Source: Pyxicephalus adspersus | Lineage: Eukaryota > Chordata > Amphibia > Anura > Pyxicephalidae | Direction of reading: 5' to 3' | NCBI RefSeq assembly: GCF_032062135.1 | Contig: NC_092859.1 | Span: 124,245,806-124,309,805, forward strand | DNA length: 64,000 nt | Shown: positions 50,526 to 62,500 of the stretch, piece by piece | Layout of the letters: the number at the start of each line of letters is the position of its first letter | Numbering within the stretch: position 1 is the stretch's first letter | The notes under the pieces: generated by a model | Told to the model about the DNA's origin: nothing | What the model saw: the letters and a program-made list of their open reading frames with translations, nothing else | Database searches by the model: none | Program-made: the position numbers and the translations under genes

Positions 50526-53500
50526 ATATGTATGTTATATATGCTACTGTACAGTTTTTTTACAGGTTTCTGTATTTTTATGCACCCTTGTTTTAATAGA
50601 TTTTTGTGGGTTTTTTATTTAGTTTTTAAAGTTTTCGTTCATTTGTTTATTAATAAATTTAATAAATATTGGACATATTTTGGTGAGTTTTGCCTAAGAA
50701 TTACAGGCCTACAATGTAAAATAAATTTCCATGCAAAAAAATGTATCACTTTTGGTGTAAAAATACGGACGGGGGGTTAAGTGAATCTTGGGTGAAAACT
50801 CATTATGTTAATTGGGGTAAGTCCCCACAACTTCTGGCATGCATCAAATGCAGACATCCAAATGCCTGAATTTAAATTTGTATCTATGTACATTTGTATC
50901 TATTCAAAAGCAGCATTCCACACTGGCATTGAAACAAAGCACAGTATATTGATGTGCTCATAGAGCAGTGGTCACCAACTTTTCTGCCAGCAGGGCCTGT
51001 TAACCCTGAGGGTAATGAGAGCAGTGCAAGAGAGCTAGTGTGCTGAGAGGTACCGTAGCGAGAATGGCAGAGCAGTGTGAGGAGGGCTGCCCACAGTCCC
51101 GCTGGTTGCACTCCTGCTGTCACTGACTAGCTGCAGAGCAGTGTAAAAAGAAAACCAAAATGCCCATAGAACAGCGGGATTATTCTTCTGAGCTCTCTAA
51201 GCTGTGCGGTTGGGCAGCTTGAAAAAATGAGGGGGGGGGGAATAGACCTAGATTCATTTAATTTTACAGGGTGTCGATACAGAGGTTTAAACCCCACTTT
51301 GTTTTGAACTAGTATCTTGTGTTTTATGTAGCCTAGTCTACAGATCCTCAAAGTGTAATTATAATCAAAACTTCACATCACAAGTAAATAATCAAAACTT
51401 CACAAGTAAATATGTTTAAAAAAAGGCATCCTCTGTAGCTGCAGGCACTGTGAAGCTATTCCTTAGCAAAAAGACTGAAGTGATCCAAGTAAACACTTTT
51501 AGCATCTACTCTAAGAAATGAACTCGTCAGCCTTTCATACTTGTAAACACGGAGCAGGAGCTCTGACGGGGGTGCATACTGAGCTTCTGAAAGAGTCCAC
51601 TTGGACACCTTGGTGTTTCTGCTGAGCTGGAAGCAACTAGCCAGTGGGGGCTTGTTTTAAAGCTCATTAATTAAAAATGTTAGAAAGTAATTAAAAATGC
51701 TCTTTGTTTTTTGCTCTTCTGCGCAATGATTGAAACAGAGAAGACTGAGAAGTGAACAGGATCTGAGAACACAAAAATGTCACCACGCAGCACAAGCTAC
51801 ATCGAACTCAACTAATGGGCAGCCAAGTTTCCTTCAACTTGTTCATCAGCGGGAATATTGTGATGCAGCACACAGGTCATGGAAGGTCATTTTTCCTCTT
51901 AAGGTAGGGGTAACATTATAAATGCTTGGAGGTAAGAGTGTGTGTCTTGTTTTAAGATTTTAGACCATCACAACTTTTATAAATCAGGATATGTGAAGTA
52001 GACATTATAACCATATATAACATATGTCACACTTGCTAGAAGATCTGTTGTACAAAATAGACGTGTACATTGCTTACAGTGTGACTAGCAAAGGCTTGTT
52101 GTTATATTGCTAAGACTTATGCATACCAAACACTTGGTCATTTTGATTCTTTTAGTCTGCTTTCAAACACTAATATTTCCTACTATAAGGTGTCAAAATA
52201 ATTAATAAAAACATTGAAAATGCTATTTTGATTAACATCAAATGTGGTTTTCAATGGTTTCTATCCCATATTGGATCATTATGATATTGAAAACCACCAA
52301 ATGAGGGGTTGGCTGAATAAAGGCCACCAAATTCCCTAGTGTATGTCTTGTTTAAGGTGTGTTTAAAGAAATAGCAATAATTTACCTAAACCAACCTATT
52401 CACCTGTGCTTATTTATTTCCTTTGACCTTTGTATTTCTCATGTAATTGCACATTTCACAAGAGCTTATCATTGCTTACATTGTTACTGTAACCTGCAGT
52501 TTACATTCCTCCAATCTATATTCCCTAGAGTGTAAGGCTATGTACACATATCAGATAATAATGCCCGAAATGAATGCTTGGGCGAGAATCTAATATGTGT
52601 ACAGTGGTCACCCGACATCGTTCATATCCATGAACAACCGCTGTAAAAGTCAATTAGAGAAAAGTACAGTGGGGTGCCACTCGTTCTCCCCTCTCCATAG
52701 AACAGAATGGCACTCATGTGTAGAGCACTCATTTGTTCATTTGTTGCTTGAAACAATTATGAAAAATCATTTACAGCAACAAAAATTGAACATGTGTTTG
52801 CACCCTTAGCCTTTCTATAGTGGTCTTACAATAGCTTTTATCAACACATGCATGTTTTCTTTGTGTATGGGATACATAATGGCTGAACCCTTCTCCTAAT
52901 TATTATATAATAACAAACTGTTTAAGTTTGTGTTTTTATGCAGCTATACGTCACAAAAATAAACACCTATGAAAAAATTGTCTGTGCTATTTTTTGTTTT
53001 CTTTTATTGGCTCACCAATGCGGTTTGTGGTGTAGTACAGTTTAATGACATGTAAAATACAATGTAATTGGGTAATAGTTGTGTAAATTTGCGTAATGGC
53101 AGTAAACTGAAATCACTGTACATAGCCCTGTGAGCTGTAGTCATACTTATGACCCAGGTTAAGAAGATATGTTATTCTATGTTATAAGGGAAAACGTTTT
53201 TTACTTTGTAAAAGGTCTATGTAATGTTAATATTTACTGACATGCCAATTTTCACCTGCAGAAAAATTAAATATTTAGTTCTATATTTAAAGAGACCCTG
53301 TTTCAAAACAACTCATCTTTACAAAAAAGAAAAAGTTAAAATACAATGCAGCGCAGTAGATATAGGCTCCAAATACACAATTATGACACAACAGGAGAAG
53401 AGAACTTTGCTCAATTGAGCTGACAATCTAGGAGGTCAGGGAGCATAGCATACAAGGAGTAAGATGGGTAGGCATGTATGCAAATGTGGGTTTTGAGGAG

Positions 53501-56500
53501 TTTGCATGTGTTAAAGATAGGAACAACCCTAATGAGATAAGGGAGGGAATTCAAGTAATTGCAGTCCTAGAGAAGTCTCAGAGCAATGCATGAAAAGAGG
53601 TTATAAAATAAAGAAGCTTTTAGTAGGTCATTGGGGGAGCAGTGAATGTGGTTAGGGGGGTATCAGGCTGGAAATGTAAGTGGCACAGGAGCAGTAGAGT
53701 AGTTTAAAAGTCTTAAGCACAATAGCTTAAATGTTAAGGTAAAATGGAAGCAATTGGAGAGACATTCCCAGAGAGAAGCCAGCGATGAAGAGTTTGAGGA
53801 TAGATAAGTCTAGCTTGGGCATTCATGATAGGTTCTAAAGACAAGAGTGTAGTTGAGAGAATACCAGGTAAAGAAATGTTGCAGTAGTCAAGGCCAGAGT
53901 AAATGATGGTGTGTATTATGAGTTTGGTGGTCTCTGGGTATAGAAAGGGGCAAAATTTGAGCACGTACAGGTAGAAGTTCAGGAACTAGAAATGTTCTGT
54001 ATGTGGGGAGTAAAGGAGACTGCAGGGTCAAAGGTGACACCAAGACAGCGTGTCTGTGAAGCAAGGTCTGTGTTATACAGTAATAATTGTGGAAGAAGGT
54101 GATTTTGAAAGCAGTTAACTCCCTTTGCGGCCAATCTGTTATGTCAATATTTGTGATACTGTTATCGGTATGATTAGCACTGAGCCACCAAGACCTTTAG
54201 TGACTACACATTACATTTATTGGGATGAGGAACATCTCAAAATAGTGAGCATGAAAAAAACTGAAATAATAATTGCCAAGCATTCATATTTAAATTCAAA
54301 CTTGTAACAAGTTTTTTTTTTTTTGCATGTAAACATCTTTGTTTATTTAATTTAGCTACAAGTTCACTTTATAAATAATTGCAAGCATCTGCTTTAAACT
54401 TCATTAGCTGAAGGGTTTCTTTATTATACTGCCAAGCCACCAGCTATTGTGCATTGGCCAGTTGCCATCAAACCTGTATGTAGGTAAGCAGTAATCTAAA
54501 TAAATGTGTAAATAACCTTGAGGCTTATTGACGGCAAACCTACTTTAGGCTACGTACACACGTGCAATATTTGCCGATGGAAAGGATCTTTCATAACAGA
54601 TTTCCAAAATAAAAAAAAGACGGAAACTGGATCAAACACGCATGTTGTTACACAATCTTGGAGACCGGTTTAAAAAAGGTTATAAATTATTTCTGTTTTC
54701 CACTTTTAGAAACCTGTTGCCACTTAATACTAACGTAGTACTTAATACCACGTAATACTTTTACATCGGTGATTAGAAGCTTCATTGACTTTCAGTGAAT
54801 GAATTCAGTAACTGTTCCTCACTTTCTGATCAGGATGTTTGATAGAATCACTGATCACCTCTGTGGCCTGTGGCATTGTTCACTTTCCAAGTGGCAAACA
54901 CAGTCTATTAACATGTCTGTCAGGTAGCCAACAGGACATGTAAATGCAAAATTGGCATTAATAATAAAATTGGAAATCATGCTTTTATATACAGGTAGTC
55001 CCCTTAAGGACATCCGACATGACCCACAGATGACTCCTAGATTGGAACCTGGGGTTCCCTGCTAGTGTGTGCAGGGGGAGGGGGGGAAAAACCCTTTTGC
55101 TAAACATAGCTGAAACTGAGCTCTTTCTGCAGCCCCTTGTAACTCTTTAATGACCAAGACAAACTCTGCAGTTTTTTCTTTTTGAATATTAAAGCACAGC
55201 TTGCTCCAGAAGTTAGTGAATATGTAGGCTTCATAAAGTTTTGTTGTTGTTTTTTTTGCTTTGTTTGTGATTAGCTCACAGTGAGGATTGTATACAGTAA
55301 CTGACACCATGCTGCCTAATAATATGCTGAGACAAACATCTGTCCTAATTGCATTTATTAAAATATTATACCTGTTTACACTTACATACAAATTCAACTT
55401 AAGAACAGTCCCTATCTTGTATGACTACCTGTATAGGGAAAATGCAAGACAAAAAGCAAGGTGTTGCATGGTAATTTTTGGATGAAAATCTATGTTTTTA
55501 TTTTTTGTTTATGCATATGTCCCCTGTTTTTTCACCCATAATTGGAAAATTGACCCATTAAAGACCCAATGTTAGGTGGTAACTGACCTTGCACATCCAG
55601 TTTGTTTGATTTGAACAGGGAACAGTTAGCGGATGATGGCTTCTCAGTAGAGTTGAGAAGTAAGAAAGTAGTAAGCTAGGTAATGAGAGGGTTATAGGGG
55701 CATCATAACGTTATCAGGTCAGTTTTGGATATTAAATATGAACATTGATCAGTGATCTTTTATATGCAGGCTTGTCCAGCTCCACTATTTATAAAGGACA
55801 GACTACAACTTTATAATACCTTGAAAAAGGAACATGATGCCTTACTTGCTGAGCGGGTTGCAAACCAAAGCAAAGCCATAAAGATAACACTACCTGATGG
55901 AAAAGTGATCGATGGGGAATCTTGGAGAACAACACCTTATAAAGTAGCTACGGGAATCAGGTAAATAAAATAATAATCCTGCATACATACCATTTAACAC
56001 TATTTTTATTTTATACCTTAACACAATTATACTTTTTTCACTTACAATGCAGAGAGAGAATTCTAATATAATATACTATGCTATAGTTTGCTTAAAGTCC
56101 AGGCAACAACCAGCCACATTGTGTACTACAAGCATGTTGGCATTTGGTCTTTATACAATACCAATAATGTTTATAATGACTTCAAATACAATATTTGGAA
56201 AACAAAGCATTGTATAGATCTCACTTTTATGTGAGTAAAAATGCCACTGGCTTTTCAGTATTTAAATCTAAACTATACAAAATATTGTAAGGTTTGGCCT
56301 AGTTGCTTTAGGGGATAACTAAGTTAAGGTTAGGTTGGGGGGGAGTACAGTTAGGCTATAATAAAGCAATAAAACTGCTGCTGCACTTTACCACTGTCAA
56401 CTATCATTCAATCATCACAAAGATAAGGTTGCATTTTTTCAGATGTTTCATGTGGCTTATCAGAAAAGTTTGAAGCTGAACCATTTCCTTAGACTTGAAT

Positions 56501-59500
56501 GGGAATGCTTGCATTACCCACTGGAGTGTTATTGAGCCATATTATTATTATTATTATTATTATTAATAATAATAATAATTTATAATAATAACCTATATTA
56601 CACAGCGCAGTACATTAAATACGCGTTGTAAATGACAGACAGATACAAACAATGACACAGGAGGAGGAGAGGACTCTGCCCAAAAGAGCTAACAATCTAA
56701 GAGATGGGGAAAGATATGTGGCAAAAAGAACACCCCACTTACTACACTATTCAGCAAACACGTATGAATTCAATAATACCTCCTCACTGCTTGACCAGAT
56801 CTGGTTGACTGCACTTAGCCATATGGGGTTAGAGGGTTATTTTTAAGTGTTAAGCCAAGGGTTGATATTGTGGGGAGTGACATGGCTTATTATAAAAATT
56901 GGTGTGTTGAGATTATGGTTAGTGTTGTAGGGGTGGGGGTATTTTTAAGGTTTAACTTTACGGTCACACATTTAAGGTAAACTTAAGGCTTTGAATATGT
57001 TTAGTGTTAAGTTTAGGGGGATTTATAGGTTGTGTGATGATAAAAAAAGGATATCCAAATAATTATTTGTGAATTGTGTGTTGTTTTGGTAAACAAAAGT
57101 AAATCTGGTCAACATCGTAGTTATTTGATCTTTTTGATTTTCATGCGTTTTTTTTTTTTTTTTTCTTCACTCCTAGTCATAGTTTGGCAGAAAACACCGT
57201 CATTGCCAAAGTGAATAATGAACTGTGGGACCTTGACCGTCCTCTGGAGGGAGACTGCACGTTAGAACTGCTGACATTTGACAATGAAGAAGCTCAAGCT
57301 GTAAGTGAAATAGCTGTGGGAAGTAATTATACCTTACACTCAAACAGTTTTTATTTATGTTTATCAGACATAAAATGCAAGTAACATGTATATAAGATTG
57401 TTTGTTTGCTTGAGGTTGTACAGCCAAGTTTATAACTTTTATGCTTGGAATACAGAGTGCAGAATTTAGCTTTTTGCAAGCAATCCAAATTCAGTTTGCT
57501 ATGGAATGTCAGTAAAATATGTGTGTGTAAATGCTAATGGAGCCTTCGTTAAAAAAGAGGTGATCACGATGAAACCTGGTTAACCTGTTTGTCCCTTTAT
57601 AGATGGGCCCCTTAGTAATAAACTTACTCGAACCAAGCACAGTGAGGAATACCACAGTGTGTTCTGGTCTATGAAAAGACAAGTCTATCGGCTACTAATT
57701 TTGAATGGTTTTGTAAACTGGAGAATGATCTATTTATCAGATAAACTTGTGCAGTTGAATGGTCTCATTATGTGGAACATAGATAAATTGTAAAATCAGG
57801 TCTAAAAGTACAACTAAAAACACATTTAAATACATTTTTTATAGTTCAATAAATATAAATATTGCGTGTTATGCATTCATACATCTAACCAGCAGATAGA
57901 GCTTTAGACTCCTGTTTCATGTTTCTTTTTTCCTTGTGTTGTAAAAGCCTGAAGTTTACAAATTGGTTCCCTTAACCTACTGGGCAGTTCATTTCTGTCC
58001 GGGTTTATATGTCTAAAAGTGGTACATTATCTTTCATGAAAATTTATTTTACAGTATAATATAATAGTATGAGTACAATAAAGTTTGAAACACAAAATCA
58101 TGTCAAAATAATAAATTAAATAAATTAAAAACAAGATGAATTTAATAATAAACTTTGACATGATTTTGTGTTTCGAACTTTATTATACTCCTACTATTAT
58201 ATTATACTGTAAAATACATTTTCATGAAAGATAATGTACCGCTTTTAGACATATAAATCTAGTGTATTGCATTCAATAAAGTTATTTTTGTATTGAATGC
58301 AATACAAAATAATTTGAAATTCCCGCCGCACCCCTAGCGATGGCTGTACGCACCGACATCACCAGGAACTCCCAGAGAACGTCAGCACACTCGCCGGACG
58401 ACAGATCGAGGACATGACCAGAAGATGGCAGGACCCTGGAGGACGCCGATGGGACCTGGTAAGTAGTTATTTTTTACTTTTTTTTTTTTAACTACCCCGC
58501 TTTCAGCAGGCCCAGGTCACACTGAGACTTACCGCTGGGGAGTTTAAAGCATACCTAAACTCAAATGAAGATGGCGGCGCCCGGTGCTTCCTTAGCTCCG
58601 GGACAAAGAGGAATTTAATGAAGACGCGTGGAAGGACCAGCGAAAATTGAAGGACCTGCAGGTGTCATTTTTTTGTTTTCAGTTTAGTTCTGCTTTACCT
58701 CCCACTACTCCTATGTGTCCATGTATATGGTTCTTTTTTTTCAATTTGCAGCTTCTTCTCTGCATTCTCATTAGAAAAGTACCCTTCAAATACTTTGCCA
58801 TTTCTTACATTTTTGTTTTTTTATCCTTGTATATTTTTTGTTTTTGTTTTTCTCTAGTCTGTAAATCTGTTTGTGGCAGACTATGTAGCTCATACATAAT
58901 GAGAAGGCCACTGGATTTTTTTAAGAGCTTTCACTTGTATCTTTCTGCAGGTTTACTGGCATTCCAGTGCTCACATTCTTGGAGAGACAATGGAGAATTA
59001 CTATGGAGGCTGTCTATGCTATGGGCCACCAATTGAAAATGGCTTTTATTATGATATGTTCGTAGAAGACAGGTACTGTCAATGCACATGTAGGACCTTT
59101 GGTCCTTGAAGAGTCACAATAGTTTTATTGTCTTTCTAAGTAGATGCTAAATGCAAATATAGTGTTTAAAAAAAAAAAAAAAACAGTGCGGTCTATTTAT
59201 AAAGCAGGGAATTTGACATTCACCAAATATTCTGTGCTGGAGACTAGGGGTTATTTGGAGAATGTCAGATTCACTGCTTTATAAATGGATTCCATAACAG
59301 CACTTCAATACCTATATTATGTCATTGTAAAATATTTTATTTGTGCAGATCCTTCATACTCATATAAATCATATCAACTAAAGGTTATTTGTTTGGTATA
59401 TATTCTTAGGATAACCATGATTTCTAAAGGTGCGTACACACTTCCAATTTTTATCGTTCCAATCGAACGATCGATTGGGCAAAAAATCGTTCGTAAAAAA

Positions 59501-62500
59501 GTAACCAACGACGCCGACGAACGAGGAAAATTGTTGGAAACGAACGACCGGACCGGCGGATCGGATTGGGCGACGATCGTTGAACATCGTTCGTGTGTAC
59601 GGTCGTTCGTTGATCGTCCATGTTCAGAGCATGCGTGATGAACGAACGTCCGTTCACTTTCCTGTCGTGCACATAGTTCCTCTATCGCTTAAACGATCGC
59701 ATCTATTGTGTGTACAATATCTACGAACGATCGTGTCGTTACCTCTATGTGCAGGATCGGTGCTATACGATCGTTCATATATATCGTGCAGGAACGTTCG
59801 TCGTTCGTTTTCCGACGATAATAATTGGAAGTGTGTACGTAGCTTTAGACAAACACATAGCGGATTTGTAAAATGCAGGTGTTCTGTGCCGGAGCCATTA
59901 ATAATGCATTCATTAGCAGATGCAACAATAACATAGTTGCAATTGCCAAAATTAAAAGTCAGAGTGGATATCGGCTACTATTCCAGTATAATCAGCGGTC
60001 AGTTTTGGGCAGACTATACTGTTGAGTGCTTTACTAAGACTTGCATAGTGTTCCCAATTAAAATATATTTGCCTCCATTTCTCTGTGCCAACATTATTTG
60101 TTAGGCCCATATAAACCTTAGGCTGCGTACACACGTGCAATAATTGTTGTTGGAAAGGATCTTTCACCATCCTTTCCAACGACAAAAGACAAAGATGGAT
60201 AAACGAGCATTGTACATACAGCGCGGTTCTGTTCTATAGAGTGGGAAGGGGAAGAATGAGTGAGCGGCACCCTGCTGTGCCCTGCTTCCTTCACTTCCAT
60301 TGTGGTCGGTCATCTTTTGTCATTCATGGATTCGCCAGTTTTGGCTAGTTAGCCTTTGGGATAGAAAATTTATGTATCTGCAGAAAGGGATACTCAGTGG
60401 AATTTATAACATGAATAGCATGCAAATGGACTTTTTTTTTTATTGACAAAACTCAATATAAATAAATCAAAAATCTCTTTATTCCAGAGCTTAACCATTT
60501 AAAAAATTATTCACCTACTAGCCTATTCATATGCTATATATTTAGGAAACTTCCCATAGGATTTGGGTATTTATTTCATGGAGTACTCGGGGATTAGGGG
60601 GTACAGAGTGCTCTGAAAATGAAAACACATCTAAAGCCCAGGTGAAAGTTTATTTTGATGAAAAGTACTACAAGTATGTTTAAAAGAATGTCATATTGTT
60701 TTAAGTGACTGCTTGCATGCTGTAAAATGTGTTTTCATCTTTCCAGAGTGGTATCCAGCAATGAGTTTCCTACCCTAGAAAATATGTGTAAATCTGTCAT
60801 CAAAGAGAAACAACCCTTTGAAAGGCTGGAAGTCAGCAAAGAACTACTATTAGAAATGTTCAAGGTAATGTAAGCATATTGTTTATGTACAAATGCTTTA
60901 CTGATCTGTAATTGCTTATGATTGATGTGTAATAGCATTGTCCATATATTATCTTTCATTACCATTTATTTGCACCATGTCCTAGATTGGAATATTGTAT
61001 CCTCTATCACAGGTGCCTGACATGACAGTTAAAATGGTGTTGTAGTTAAAATCAAGAACTGAATATGTCATACTCCTTTTATACAAGGTAGCTTTGTAAT
61101 AGGTCGGGCTTAACTGATCTTATATTGTGTTCTTTTTCTAGTATAACAAGTTCAAGTGCCGCATTTTGAATGAAAAGGTTGACACCCCAACAACAACCGT
61201 ATACAGGTGAACTCTCTGTTGCTCACCTACGTTCTTAAGAGATGAAGATCATGCTGATATGTGATTTACCTGTCAGCATTATCCCATAAACTGACACCTA
61301 TGTATTTTGTGACCTATGACACCTATGTATTTTTTTAATTGCATTTGTATGCTATTAAACACTTAATTCATTTTCTTTTAAATGAACTATTAGTTTAAAT
61401 AATCAAAGTTATAAAAAAGAATGTTGTGCTTGTCAGGTAAGCTTTCTTGATAATGCTTTGTGTCTGACATGTTATCACTTGCTTGGTAGTATCTGCCACT
61501 ATTTACACTGGGCCGGATTTATGAAAGCTCTCCAAGACTGGAGAAAATAAACTGTCATTGGAGAACTTGATGGATTCAGAAAACATGGAACGGATCTCAT
61601 TAATGATTGAACAATTTTGCTAAGTGATGGCAAATGAGTGTTAAGAAATCCATTCCTGGTTTGCTGGATCACTAATTTGATAGTCTATCTTCTCCAGTCT
61701 AAGAAAGAGTTTTTTTAAAACAGGCCCTATATGACCAAAAGTATTCTACCCCTACAAATTCTTGATTCAGATGCACAATGCCAGGTCCCTACAGACGTTT
61801 GATGAATTTTGATGTGGAGGAACCTAATTGGGCTGCACAGAGCCCAGACCTCAGCCATGTTGCCATCGTTGGGGTTAATTAAAATTCTCATTGTGAGGAA
61901 AGCGTTTCACGTGTAACATCAGACCCTGACCTCACAAATATTCTCTTAGATGAATGGTCATAAATTTCTACTGACATACCACAGAATCTTGTGGTAAGCC
62001 TTCCCAGAAAAGTGGCAGCTGTCCAAGCTATAAAGGGGGAGCCAAGATGTCATGATGTCATGGTCAGGGGTCCACAAACCTTTACTAAGACTAAGTTCAA
62101 GATATTAGCCTAAGTCGTACACGAATGGTAAATAATTAATGTGTTAAAGATAGAAAATATAATTAAATGTTTCTGTTATCCAATCCAGGTGTGGTCCATT
62201 GATTGATCTGTGCAGAGGGCCCCATGTGAGGCATACAGGAAAGATTAAAGCCCTAAAAATATACAAGGTAATTAGCCACATAAGTATCTACTACCTATAC
62301 ATGTGTTTATTGCCCCCCTTTATATCAACAGATCAGATTGTGGAGTCTACCTGCTTCATCTGCCAGTTATGTGCTCCTTACTGAAGCAGTAATTTTAAGG
62401 AAAATTCTAACTGAAACATTCTTTTAATGTATTTATCAACAGTCTTTATTTTGTTCAGTAATCTGCTGTTGATAAGTTCATAATGCTTGTTAGGAATAAT

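Noticed and set aside
58647..59036. 129-codon + strand frame
   Set aside because: It is out of frame with the TARS3 exon at 58951-59072 and starts in a small repeat. The hydrophobic part is a translated T-rich intron.
59285..59936. Overlapping 117-118 codon frames and - strand partners
   Set aside because: They read through the CpG-rich inverted-repeat element, which is self-complementary and stop-poor on both strands.
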